A stretch of 17,238 nt of DNA from an uncultured Caulobacter sp. Its GTDB lineage: Bacteria; Pseudomonadota; Alphaproteobacteria; Caulobacterales; Caulobacteraceae. This document shows positions 7,211 through 13,710 of the stretch, piece after piece. The DNA lies in assembly GCA_937991555.1 (NCBI GenBank), contig CALKHU010000031.1, positions 1 through 17,238 of the forward strand, given 5' to 3'. How positions within the stretch are numbered: the stretch's first letter is position 1; each line of letters opens with the position of its first letter. A program made the translations under genes and the position numbers. The notes beneath the pieces were generated by a model. That model was not told where the DNA came from, searched no databases, and saw nothing but the letters and a program-made list of their open reading frames with translations.

Positions 7211-8329
7211 TCACGATCCGGCCGGCGCCGGGACCAGTCGCCACATCCGCAGGGTGTGACGGACACGGCCCGCCTCGACGCCGGCGGCGTCGCCGCTGCC
7301 CATGTAGAGATCGGCCCGGACCTCGCCCTTGATGGCGCCCCCCGTATCCAGTGCGACCGTCAGGCGACGGTAGGTCGGAAAGGCCCCGGTCAGCACCGGC
7401 GCGCTGGCGTCGATCCAGAACAGGTCCCCGACGTCGTGCTTCGACAGATCGACGGCGATCGCCCGGCCGGCCGGCAGGGGCACATTGGCCGCGCCGACGG
7501 CTTCGCGGCCGTCATCGTCGCTCATCCTGAAGAACACGAAGCGGGGATTCAGCCGCATGATCTCGTCCGCCTCGGCCCCGCGATGCTCGGCCAGCCAGCG
7601 CCGGATGGCGTCCCCGGAGGTGTCGGATTCCTTGAGCAGGCCGCGTTCGCGCATCGGCCGCGCAATGCCCACGAAGGGCTGTCCGTTGTGCGCAGCGAAG
7701 GCCGCGCGCTTGCGCCTGCCATCGGGCAGGACCAGCACGCCGGAACCCTGGATCTGCAGGAAGAACAGGTCCTCGGGCCTCATCCAGGCCAGGACCGCCT
7801 CCGGCTCCGTCGCCTCGATCGCAGCGCGATCGGGGTAGGCGCGGGTTCCGTCTTCCGTCACCTGAAGGACGTCGGAAGGACCGTTCATGACCAGGTCGGA
7901 TGGCTTTCCCCGGACGGGCGCGGTGAAGCCGTCGCGGCGCGAGATACGGGCCTCGTAGACCGGCGCGAAATAGGCGGTGAGCAGGCCGGGATCCCCGACC
8001 GCGCGGGGCTGGAAGGTCTCTTCGAGGAAGCGTCGGGCGGCAGGACCATCCAGGGATCCCAGGGCGCGCGCCTTGCGGCAGGCCGCCGCTGTGTCCGGAT
8101 CCCTGGCGACGCCGCAGGTCTCGCGCCAGGCGGCCAGAGCAGCGGCGTGATCCTCTGTCTCCCAGCCCGGGAGGTCCGCGAAGGTCAGTTCGGGGGCCGG
8201 CGCCGGCGTGGTCGGCTGGGGAACGGGCGCGGGCGTCGGCGGCGCGACGACCGGCCCTTCGGTCTTCGGCGTCGTACAGGCGGCGAGAACGAACAGCAGG
8301 GCCGCCGCGCCGAGAACCCGGATGCGCAT
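7211..8329 (-). CDS. mltA: membrane-bound lytic murein transglycosylase A (lipoprotein)
   Basis: 372-aa precursor. The N terminus has a lipoprotein signal (basic start, hydrophobic ALLFVL, lipobox LAAC with C18), so it should be anchored in the outer membrane. A Pro/Ala-rich linker follows, then the MltA domain with a central GSGVLVLPDGRR segment and a C-terminal 3D domain with AVDLSKHDVGDLFWIDA and DTGGAIKGEVRADLYMG. The conserved aspartates at 328 (DTGG) and 340 (ADLYMG) lie in the active-site region of this family. It cleaves peptidoglycan glycan strands to 1,6-anhydromuropeptides. The start is GTG 8332 or ATG 8329. I prefer ATG because GGAGG is 4 nt upstream of it and only 1 nt upstream of the GTG. 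The start overlaps the timA stop. Confidence 0.93.
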   Translation of the reverse strand: MRIRVLGAAALLFVLAACTTPKTEGPVVAPPTPAPVPQPTTPAPAPELTFADLPGWETEDHAAALAAWRETCGVARDPDTAAACRKARALGSLDGPAARRFLEETFQPRAVGDPGLLTAYFAPVYEARISRRDGFTAPVRGKPSDLVMNGPSDVLQVTEDGTRAYPDRAAIEATEPEAVLAWMRPEDLFFLQIQGSGVLVLPDGRRKRAAFAAHNGQPFVGIARPMRERGLLKESDTSGDAIRRWLAEHRGAEADEIMRLNPRFVFFRMSDDDGREAVGAANVPLPAGRAIAVDLSKHDVGDLFWIDASAPVLTGAFPTYRRLTVALDTGGAIKGEVRADLYMGSGDAAGVEAGRVRHTLRMWRLVPAPAGS

Positions 8330-8949
8330 CACGCCTCCGCGGCGTCGACGTTGACCAGGGTCCAGTTCGGGTCGCGGCTCTTGAGGTTCCGCTCGAAGGT
8401 CCAGAGCTCGGCCGTGCGACGGTCGTCGACCGCCTCGCCTTCCGGGCCCTTGGTCCGGGAACGGAACTCGCCGAGGAAGCGGACCACCGCACGGGCGACA
8501 TCGCCGTCGACATCGATGCGGTCGAGATCGGCGCGAGGGGGGTGCAGGAATTCGACCTTCTCGGTGCGGCCTTCGGCCTCGCGGGCGTCGATGGCGGCGT
8601 TGAAACTGTCGGCCACGGCGGGGGCGAGCAGATTTCCCAGCGTCTCGCGATCACCGGCGGCGAAGGCGATGACAATCATCTCGTAGGCCTGACGCGCACC
8701 GTCGAGGAAGCGACCGACCTCGAAGGCCGGGTCCTTGGCGCGCACGGCGGCCACGCCCGTCGGGGCGACGCCTTCGGGCTCATGGACTTCGGGCTGGGCG
8801 ACCGGATCGCCCATGCGGGCCGGGTGATCCGCGGCCGCCTGGTTGTCCTCTGGCTGACGACCGATGCGGCGGCCCAGGACCGCGTAGAGCTGGTACAGCA
8901 CCACGGCCGCGAACACGCCGAAGATGATCAGTTCGAGGTATTTGAACAC
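8329..8949 (-). CDS. timA: Tim44-like/TimA membrane protein
   Basis: 206 aa. One N-terminal transmembrane helix (LIIFGVFAAVVLYQLYAVL, about 7-25) is followed by a charged linker and a Tim44-like domain from about residue 72 (DPAFEVGRFLDGARQAYEMI ... LWTFERNL), which is related to the mitochondrial import-motor subunit Tim44. In Caulobacter the homologue has been called TimA and is an inner-membrane protein; its function in bacteria is unsettled. The start is GTG at 8949 (MFKYLEL), supported by GGAG 5 nt upstream. A promoter with CTGACG and TATATT lies just upstream. It is the first gene of timA-mltA-smr, coupled to mltA by a stop/start overlap, which suggests an envelope role. Confidence 0.85.
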   Translation of the reverse strand: MFKYLELIIFGVFAAVVLYQLYAVLGRRIGRQPEDNQAAADHPARMGDPVAQPEVHEPEGVAPTGVAAVRAKDPAFEVGRFLDGARQAYEMIVIAFAAGDRETLGNLLAPAVADSFNAAIDAREAEGRTEKVEFLHPPRADLDRIDVDGDVARAVVRFLGEFRSRTKGPEGEAVDDRRTAELWTFERNLKSRDPNWTLVNVDAAEA

Positions 8950-8975
8950 GTCAGCTCCGCTCCAATGCTCCCCGC

Positions 8976-9004
8976 AATATAGGCGAGGCTACCGCCCGCG
9001 TCAG
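8976..9004 (-). promoter_or_regulatory. promoter of timA-mltA-smr
   Basis: Reading the minus strand: CTGACG (9004-8999), a spacer of exactly 17 bp, then TATATT (8981-8976), followed 27 bp later by the GTG of timA. This is the best sigma70-type match I found in the window and stands out in GC-rich DNA. Confidence 0.6.
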
Positions 9005-9014
9005 GGGCCTGACG
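8999..9014. repeat. 16-bp dyad in the timA/secB divergent promoter region
   Basis: CGTCAGG (8999-9005) and CCTGACG (9008-9014) are perfect inverted arms separated by GG. The left arm contains the -35 element of the timA promoter. The right arm presents the same CTGACG hexamer towards secB. It may be an operator or simply two back-to-back -35 elements; no good -10 for secB is seen at 16-18 bp. Confidence 0.45.
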
Positions 9015-9112
9015 TTGCGCCGGCAGGGTGCGCGTGATAGCAGCGCGCCTCTGCATTGTCGCGCCCAGTTCCGGGTGTCGACCCTGTCTACGTTCAGGAC
9101 CGTGAACCACCC

Positions 9113-9601
9113 ATGAGCGACACCTCCGCGCCCGTCGACGCCGGCGGCGAGCCCCAGCCGGGCTTCCGCATCCTCGCCCAGTTCGTCCGCGACTTCTCCT
9201 TCGAGAACCCCCTGGCGCCGGAATCGCTGCGCGCCGACGCCTCCGGCCTGCCGCCGCAGATCGATATCGGCGTCGAGATGAACGCCCGGGGTCGGCAGGA
9301 CGGCCTGTTCGAGGTCGACCTCAAGCTGTCGGCGCAGGCCACGCGGGGCGACAAGGTCGCCTTTCATGTCGAGCTGCTCTACGGCGGCCTGTTCGCGATC
9401 AGCGGCGTGCCGGAAGACGAGCTGGAGCCGGTGCTGATGATCGAGTGCCCGCGCTTCCTGTTCCCTTATGCCCGCCGTCTGATCTCGGACGTCACCTCCG
9501 AAGGCGGCTTCCCGCCCTTCCAGCTGGATCCGATCGACTTCGCCGGCGTCTACGCGGCCCGCAAGGCCCAGGGCGACGGCAGCCTGGTCGGCAACGCCTG
9601 A
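9113..9601 (+). CDS. secB: protein-export chaperone SecB
   Basis: 162-aa cytoplasmic chaperone that keeps exported precursors unfolded and hands them to SecA. Typical family segments are seen: RILAQFVRDFSFENPLAP near 19-36, LFEVDLKLSA, the FAISGVPEDELEPVLMIECPR region, and the C-terminal FPYARRLISDVTSEGGFPP and LDPIDF. SecB works as a tetramer. Start is ATG 9113; the frame extends to a TTG at 9056, but MSDTSAPVDAGG is the natural N terminus. The Shine-Dalgarno is weak (AGGA 13 nt upstream). It converges on dnaQ with a shared inverted repeat between them. secB beside dnaQ near the origin matches my recollection of Caulobacter gene order. Confidence 0.96.
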   Translation: MSDTSAPVDAGGEPQPGFRILAQFVRDFSFENPLAPESLRADASGLPPQIDIGVEMNARGRQDGLFEVDLKLSAQATRGDKVAFHVELLYGGLFAISGVPEDELEPVLMIECPRFLFPYARRLISDVTSEGGFPPFQLDPIDFAGVYAARKAQGDGSLVGNA

Positions 9602-9609
9602 TGCTTTGA

Positions 9610-9636
9610 ACATGGCCCGACCCCGTCGGGCCATGT
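9610..9636. terminator. inverted repeat between convergent secB and dnaQ
   Basis: An 11-bp perfect stem, ACATGGCCCGA (9610-9620) and TCGGGCCATGT (9626-9636), with a 5-nt loop. It starts 8 bp after the secB stop and lies 22 bp beyond the dnaQ stop. No long T-run follows on either strand, but position and strength suggest a bidirectional terminator or 3'-end stabiliser. Confidence 0.65.
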
Positions 9637-9658
9637 CGCGCGCCGGACGGACCGCTCG

Positions 9659-10357
9659 TCAGACTCCGTACTTCAGCCACACCGCCTTGTCCTTGAGCAC
9701 GCCGCGCACGAAGGCCTCGTGGGCGGCGCGTTCGTCGTCGGTCGAGCGCGGCGCCAGAGGCCGCGGCCGGGCGCCGTAGACCACCGCCTGCACCGCCGCA
9801 TTGACCCGGCTGACGGTGTCGATCGCCAGGTCCAGCGCCCGCTCCTTGCCGCCCTGCAGCTCGAGATAGACCGCCGCTAACAGCTCGGCGTCGATCAGAG
9901 CCCCGTGCTTGTCGCGCGAGGCGAGCGAGATCTTCATCCGCTTACAGAGGGCGTCCAGGGAGTTGTACATCCCCGGAAACTTCTTCTTGGCCAGGGCCAG
10001 GGTGTCGATCCAGCGGTCATCGGGCGGCGGGGTGCGGCCCAGCCGGGCCAGCTCGGCGTTGACGAAGCCGCGGTCGAACGGCGCGTTGTGGGCCACGATC
10101 GGGTCGTCGCCGACAAACTCCAGGAAGTCGTCCACGATCTCGTGGAAGCGCGGCTTGTCCTTGAGAAAGGCCAGCGAGATGCCGTGCACGCGCTCGGCGT
10201 CGGGGTCGATCTCGCGGTCCGGGTGAACGTAGCGGTGGAAGTTGCGCGCCGTCGGGATGAAGTCGATGACCTCGACGCAGGCGATCTCGATCAGGCGGTG
10301 GCCGGTTCGGGGATCGAGCCCGGTGGTCTCGGTGTCGAGGACGAGGTGGCGCGCCAT
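9659..10357 (-). CDS. dnaQ: DNA polymerase III epsilon subunit, 3'-5' proofreading exonuclease
   Basis: 232 aa, DEDDh exonuclease. The acidic residues are visible: D8 and E10 in LVLDTETTG, D95 in AHNAPFDRGF, and H151 with D156 in KHGALIDAE. The enzyme proofreads for the replicative polymerase alpha subunit. The C-terminal 55 residues would contain the polymerase-binding tail. The frame extends to 10639, but MARHLVLDTETTG at 10357 is the family N terminus and has GAGGAAGG just upstream. It is the last gene of ppsR-maf-aroE-coaE-dnaQ, 7 bp after coaE. Confidence 0.96.
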   Translation of the reverse strand: MARHLVLDTETTGLDPRTGHRLIEIACVEVIDFIPTARNFHRYVHPDREIDPDAERVHGISLAFLKDKPRFHEIVDDFLEFVGDDPIVAHNAPFDRGFVNAELARLGRTPPPDDRWIDTLALAKKKFPGMYNSLDALCKRMKISLASRDKHGALIDAELLAAVYLELQGGKERALDLAIDTVSRVNAAVQAVVYGARPRPLAPRSTDDERAAHEAFVRGVLKDKAVWLKYGV

Positions 10358-10364
10358 GCCTTCC

Positions 10365-11006
10365 TCAATGCCGCTGTTCGGGTCCGTCTTCAACCGGGCG
10401 GAGGGTCGCAACGAACCCTGGCTCGCGGAGCTTGGTGAGCACGTCGCGGACCTGACGGCGCGCCGCCTCCAGGCCCTGGCCGGTGTCGATGACGAAATGG
10501 GCGCGCGCCCGCTTGTCCACATCGGCCATCTGGCGGGCGAGGATGGCGTCGAGCTTGGCCTCGTCCATGCCGGGCCGCGCGAGCACCCGCTGGCGCTGGA
10601 CATCGGCGGGGGCGGACACCACAACCACCGCGTCGACACGCTTCTCGCCGCCGGTCTCGAACAGCAGCGGAATGTCGAGGATGACGATGTCGGCGCCGTC
10701 GGCCTGGGCCTTCTCGAAAAAGCCCGCGCGGCTCATCCCCACCAGGGGATGGACGATCGCCTCGAGCCGCTTCATCGCCCCGGCGTCGCCGACAACCTTC
10801 TGGCTGAGAAGGGTGCGATCGACCGCGCCGTCGACGACGACGCCGGGAAAGGCCTCGCCGACCGGTCCGACCGCCGCGCCGCCCCTGGCGTAGAGGGCGT
10901 GGACCTCGGCGTCGGCGTCGTAGACCGGAGCGCCCTCGGCCGCGAACATGGCCGCGGTCGTCGATTTCCCCATGCCGATGGAGCCGGTCAGGCCGACGAT
11001 GATCAT
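10365..11006 (-). CDS. coaE: dephospho-CoA kinase
   Basis: 213 aa. It catalyses the last step of CoA synthesis, phosphorylating the 3' hydroxyl of dephospho-CoA. A P-loop is at GSIGMGKST (8-16), with YDADAEVHALY after beta-2 (substrate-binding DAD motif) and the family segment LDIPLLFETGGE. ATG 11006 overlaps the aroE stop (ATGA), and GGGAG is about 7 nt upstream. The last residues (EPGFVATLRPVEDGPEQRH) are a non-conserved tail. Confidence 0.96.
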   Translation of the reverse strand: MIIVGLTGSIGMGKSTTAAMFAAEGAPVYDADAEVHALYARGGAAVGPVGEAFPGVVVDGAVDRTLLSQKVVGDAGAMKRLEAIVHPLVGMSRAGFFEKAQADGADIVILDIPLLFETGGEKRVDAVVVVSAPADVQRQRVLARPGMDEAKLDAILARQMADVDKRARAHFVIDTGQGLEAARRQVRDVLTKLREPGFVATLRPVEDGPEQRH

Positions 11007-11848
11007 GCGCTTTCTCCCACAGCCTTCAGCGCCAAGGCGCGGACATCGACCGAGGCCGGCGGCGCGACCCCGAAGAAGGCCTCGAAACTCGGCACGGCCT
11101 GGCGGATCAGCATCTCCAGCCCGTCGACCGTGCGCAGGCCCCGCGCCTGGGCGCGAGCGATGAACTCCGTGCGCAGCGGCTTGTAGACCATGTCCATGAC
11201 CACGGCCGTGGCCGGCGCCTCGCCGAGGTTCACGTCGGGGCCCGGCCCCCCGCCCAGACCGAGCGAGGTGGCGTTGACGATGACGTTGGCGCCGTCGAGC
11301 GCTCCCGCCCCTTCGACGGCGCGGACCGGCCCGCCGATATCGGCCGCCAGGCCCGCCGCACGAGCGACGGTGCGGTTGAGGATGCGCACATCCGGCGCGC
11401 CGGCCAGTCGAAGCGCCGCCGCGGCGCCCCGTGCGGCCCCGCCGGCGCCCAGAATCACGGCCGGCCCCGCCTCGGGGTCGAATCCGGGCGCCTGGAGCGC
11501 CAGCGCCGCCAGCATGCCGAGACCGTCGGTGTTGTCGGCCTCCACCGAGCCGTCCTCGCGGAAGAGCAGGAGGTTGGCGGCGCCCGCCAACCGCGCACGT
11601 TCCGTCGCGCCGTCGGCGCAGGCCAGCGCCTCTTCCTTGAACGGAATGGTGACGTTGACGCCCCGGATCACCCCGCCGCGCAGGCCTTCGACCAAGGCCG
11701 GGAAGCCGCCGGCCAGCGGAGCCAGCGGGACATAGGCGGCGTCGAGGCCCGCCGCGGCGATCCAGGCGTTGTGAAGGACCGGGCTGAGGGAATGGGTCAC
11801 CGGCCGGCCGACCACGCCGGCGACCATGGCCGCGCCGGTGAGGCTCAC
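11003..11848 (-). CDS. aroE: shikimate dehydrogenase (NADP+)
   Basis: 281 aa. Reduces 3-dehydroshikimate to shikimate in aromatic amino acid synthesis. Shikimate-binding SLSPVLHN (20-27) is present, with catalytic K71 in NVTIPFKE and D105 in EADNTDG. A dinucleotide-binding GAGGAAR loop and the NADP-type NRT follow; near the C terminus is DGLEMLIRQA. I take the start as GTG 11848, which overlaps the maf stop (GTGA) and has GGGGAG 8 nt upstream. An ATG seven codons in (11827) is possible. Confidence 0.95.
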   Translation of the reverse strand: MSLTGAAMVAGVVGRPVTHSLSPVLHNAWIAAAGLDAAYVPLAPLAGGFPALVEGLRGGVIRGVNVTIPFKEEALACADGATERARLAGAANLLLFREDGSVEADNTDGLGMLAALALQAPGFDPEAGPAVILGAGGAARGAAAALRLAGAPDVRILNRTVARAAGLAADIGGPVRAVEGAGALDGANVIVNATSLGLGGGPGPDVNLGEAPATAVVMDMVYKPLRTEFIARAQARGLRTVDGLEMLIRQAVPSFEAFFGVAPPASVDVRALALKAVGESA

Positions 11849-12435
11849 GTCCGCAGCTCCCCGTGCAGGCGCAGGAAGTCGAAGAGGCCCATCAGCGGCA
11901 GGCCGAGGATGGTGAAATAGTCGCCGTCGATGCGCGAGAACAGCTGCACGCCCTCGTTCTCCAGCTGGTAGCAGCCTACGGAGCCGAGGATCCCCTCCCC
12001 CCGGGCAGCCAGATAGCCGTCGATGAAGGCGTCGCTGAAGTCGCGCATGGTCAGTCTGGCGGTCGGGACCTCGCGCCAGATGGCTTCGCCGCCCCGGGCG
12101 ACGACCACGGCCGAGTGCAGCTTGTGGGTCTTGCCGCGCAGCAGCTGGAGGCGTTCGCGGGCCTCCGCCAGCGTCTCGACCTTGTCATAGAGCAGGCCGC
12201 CGAGGTCGAGGGTCTGGTCCGCGCCGATGACGAGATCGTCGGGACGGGCGCGGGAGACCCTGACGGCCTTCAGTTCGGCCAGGGCGTCGGCGACCTCGCG
12301 AGGGCCCTGGCCCTCGGCCAGAAGGCCGGCCTTGACCGCCGCCTCGTCGACGCCGGCGACCAGGGTTTCGAACGGCACGCCGGCCGCGGTCAGCACCGAG
12401 GTTCTCGCCGCGCTCCGGCTGGCCAGCACGATCAT
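11845..12435 (-). CDS. maf: Maf-family nucleotide pyrophosphatase
   Basis: 196 aa. House-cleaning pyrophosphatase that hydrolyses non-canonical or modified nucleoside triphosphates to monophosphates. The N-terminal SxR motif ASRSAAR (5-11) and the acidic GADQ (71-74, D73) are seen, as is YDK (83-85). GADQ rather than GADT hints at the YceF-like (7-methyl-GTP) subgroup over the dTTP/UTP subgroup, but this is weak. ATG 12435 overlaps the ppsR stop (ATGA), and GGAGG is 7 nt upstream, a strong ribosome-binding site. Confidence 0.93.
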   Translation of the reverse strand: MIVLASRSAARTSVLTAAGVPFETLVAGVDEAAVKAGLLAEGQGPREVADALAELKAVRVSRARPDDLVIGADQTLDLGGLLYDKVETLAEARERLQLLRGKTHKLHSAVVVARGGEAIWREVPTARLTMRDFSDAFIDGYLAARGEGILGSVGCYQLENEGVQLFSRIDGDYFTILGLPLMGLFDFLRLHGELRT

Positions 12436-13280
12436 CCGAGAACCTCCACGGCGCCACGGCCCCCTGACAGCAGATTGATGATGGCGGCCGCCGTCTCCTC
12501 GACCGAGCGACGGGTGACGTCGATCACCGGCCAGCCCTGCCGCTCGAACAGGCGGCGGGCGTCGATGATCTCCTGCCGCACCGCCTCCTGGTCGATGTAG
12601 CTGCTCTCCCGCTGTTCGTTGAGGGACAGAAGGCGGTTACGGCGGATCTGGATCAGCCGGTCGGGCGAGGCGATCAGGCCGACGATCAGGGTGTTCCTGA
12701 GTTCGAACACCTCCCTTGGCAGCGGCACGCCCGGCACCAGCGGGATGTTGGCCGCCCGGACGCCCCGGTGGGCCAGATAGATGCTGGTCGGCGTCTTCGA
12801 GGTCCGCGACACGCCGATCAGCACCACGTCGGCCTGGCTCAGGTCCTGGCCCATCTGACCGTCGTCGTGACCGATCGCGTAGTTCAAAGCCTCCATCCGG
12901 TTGAAATAGTCGGTGTCGAGGTTGTGCTGGGCGCCCACGCGGCTCGAGATCGGCGCGCCGAGATAACGGGACATGGCCGCCACCACGGGGTCGAGCGCGG
13001 CGATGCAGGGAATGTCGTGGCGCCGGCAGCCTTCCTCCAACGCCGACCGCAGGGCGGCGTCGACGATGGTGTGCATCACCACGCCCGGGGCGCCGGCGAT
13101 CTCCTCCAAGGCGCGCTCGAGCTGGCGAGGCGAGCGGACCAGGGCGTAGATGTGCTCGATGGGCAGGATGTCAGTGAAGCGGGCGCAGACGGCGCGCGCC
13201 ATCGCGTTCAGCGTCTCCCCGGTGGAATCCGACACGAGATGGATGTGGAAATAGGTCGCGATGCGCGGCGCCGAACTCAT
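12432..13280 (-). CDS. ppsR: pyruvate,phosphate dikinase / PEP synthase regulatory protein (DUF299)
   Basis: 282 aa. Bifunctional ADP-dependent serine/threonine kinase and Pi-dependent phosphorylase that inactivates and reactivates PPDK or PEP synthase. Family marks are IHLVSDSTGETL (13-24) and a P-loop-like GVSRTSKTPTS (156-166); AALDP and SSYIDQEAVRQE are also present. ATG 13280 is chosen over the extended frame (to 13316) because GGAAG lies 4 nt upstream and the following residues match the family start. It is the first gene of the minus-strand block. Its homologue (RP001-like) borders the C. crescentus origin opposite hemE, as here. Confidence 0.92.
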   Translation of the reverse strand: MSSAPRIATYFHIHLVSDSTGETLNAMARAVCARFTDILPIEHIYALVRSPRQLERALEEIAGAPGVVMHTIVDAALRSALEEGCRRHDIPCIAALDPVVAAMSRYLGAPISSRVGAQHNLDTDYFNRMEALNYAIGHDDGQMGQDLSQADVVLIGVSRTSKTPTSIYLAHRGVRAANIPLVPGVPLPREVFELRNTLIVGLIASPDRLIQIRRNRLLSLNEQRESSYIDQEAVRQEIIDARRLFERQGWPVIDVTRRSVEETAAAIINLLSGGRGAVEVLG

Positions 13281-13332
13281 GGTTCTTCCATAGGGCCAGT
13301 CCGGGCCAGGAACCAAGCCTGTGCATGGTCCG

Positions 13333-13347
13333 TTAATGTTCTCTTAA
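13333..13347. promoter_or_regulatory. CtrA box 1 (perfect TTAA-N7-TTAA)
   Basis: TTAA 13333-13336, seven bases, TTAA 13344-13347 followed by CC. It exactly matches the CtrA consensus. It is 53 bp upstream of the ppsR start codon, so it could control ppsR as well as the origin. Confidence 0.7.
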
Positions 13348-13351
13348 CCAC

Positions 13352-13360
13352 TGTGGCGCC
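13352..13360 (-). promoter_or_regulatory. very weak DnaA-box-like site
   Basis: The minus strand reads GGCGCCACA, sharing only CCACA with TTATCCACA. Listed because Cori-type origins use weak W-boxes; alone it is not convincing. Confidence 0.2.
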
Positions 13361-13405
13361 GTTTCGGGATGGTTTCGACGTCTCTCGGCGCAGGCCCGCC
13401 GCGCC

Positions 13406-13414
13406 GGTGGATCG
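13406..13414 (-). promoter_or_regulatory. DnaA-box-like site (G-box type)
   Basis: The minus strand reads CGATCCACC. It has the GATCCAC core of the Caulobacter G-box (TGATCCACA), with mismatches only at the two ends. Confidence 0.4.
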
Positions 13415-13463
13415 CGTGGACGCCTTGGCCGGTTTGGCCCGCCGCCATCCCCAGCTTCCTGCG

Positions 13464-13472
13464 ACTCCCACA
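13464..13472 (+). promoter_or_regulatory. weak DnaA-box-like site overlapping a GANTC site
   Basis: ACTCCCACA shares the CCACA end of the DnaA consensus and overlaps GACTC at 13463. It resembles a weak W-box at best. Confidence 0.3.
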
Positions 13473-13473
13473 G

Positions 13474-13488
13474 GTAAGGATTCGTTAA
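13474..13488. promoter_or_regulatory. CtrA box 2 (GTAA-N7-TTAA)
   Basis: GTAA 13474-13477, seven bases, TTAA 13485-13488, then CC as in box 1. One mismatch to consensus. The spacer contains GATTC, so methylation and CtrA binding could interact. Confidence 0.6.
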
Positions 13489-13522
13489 CCGTCCCCGCGC
13501 GTGGACGCGGTCTCCGACGACG

Positions 13523-13536
13523 GCCGCCATGGCGGC
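13523..13536. repeat. 14-bp perfect palindrome in the origin
   Basis: GCCGCCATGGCGGC is its own reverse complement and sits between CtrA boxes 2 and 3. It may be a dimeric protein site, a cruciform-prone element, or chance in GC-rich DNA. Confidence 0.45.
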
Positions 13537-13544
13537 GCCGGTCG

Positions 13545-13559
13545 TTAGGGATTTGTTAA
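13545..13559. promoter_or_regulatory. CtrA box 3 (TTAG-N7-TTAA)
   Basis: TTAG 13545-13548, seven bases, TTAA 13556-13559, immediately followed by a GAATC site (13561). One mismatch to consensus. Confidence 0.6.
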
Positions 13560-13613
13560 GGAATCCGGGCGGTATGACCGGTCATCCCCGAGACTCACAG
13601 GCGGCCATACCGT

Positions 13614-13622
13614 TGTGGGCAA
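13614..13622 (-). promoter_or_regulatory. DnaA-box-like site (best match in the region)
   Basis: The minus strand reads TTGCCCACA, two mismatches from TTATCCACA. Confidence 0.45.
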
Positions 13623-13624
13623 CG

Positions 13625-13633
13625 AGTGGATTG
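13625..13633 (-). promoter_or_regulatory. weak DnaA-box-like site
   Basis: The minus strand reads CAATCCACT, three mismatches from TTATCCACA. It is 2 bp from the preceding site and in the same orientation, so the two could bind DnaA cooperatively. Confidence 0.35.
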
Positions 13634-13710
13634 TCGTGAATCAGGGCTGGAGACCGACGGCCGTCGCAGATCTGTCCAAGCGGCGCCCGCATCCAGCTCC
13701 TACCTCCCCT

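Larger units (their letters stand above)
13463..13642. promoter_or_regulatory. cluster of five GANTC (CcrM) methylation sites
   Basis: GACTC 13463-13467, GATTC 13479-13483, GAATC 13561-13565, GACTC 13592-13596, GAATC 13638-13642. The second lies inside CtrA box 2, and the third begins 2 bp after box 3. In DNA of this GC content about 0.6 sites would be expected in 180 bp (rough hand estimate). CcrM methylates GANTC in Caulobacter and reports replication progress. Confidence 0.65.

Noticed and set aside
6635..8686. 683-codon plus-strand open frame
   Set aside because: It is antisense to smr, mltA and timA, all with clear family motifs. Long antisense frames are common at this GC content, and its translation is low-complexity Arg/Gly/Ala with no recognisable domain.
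10358..10639. N-terminal extension of DnaQ
   Set aside because: It is the coaE gene read in another frame. DnaQ begins naturally at MARHLVLDTETTG with a ribosome-binding site at 10357.
13281..13559. Small ORFs on either strand within the ppsR-hemE gap
   Set aside because: Frames there are low-complexity Arg/Ala-rich with no ribosome-binding site and overlap regulatory motifs.
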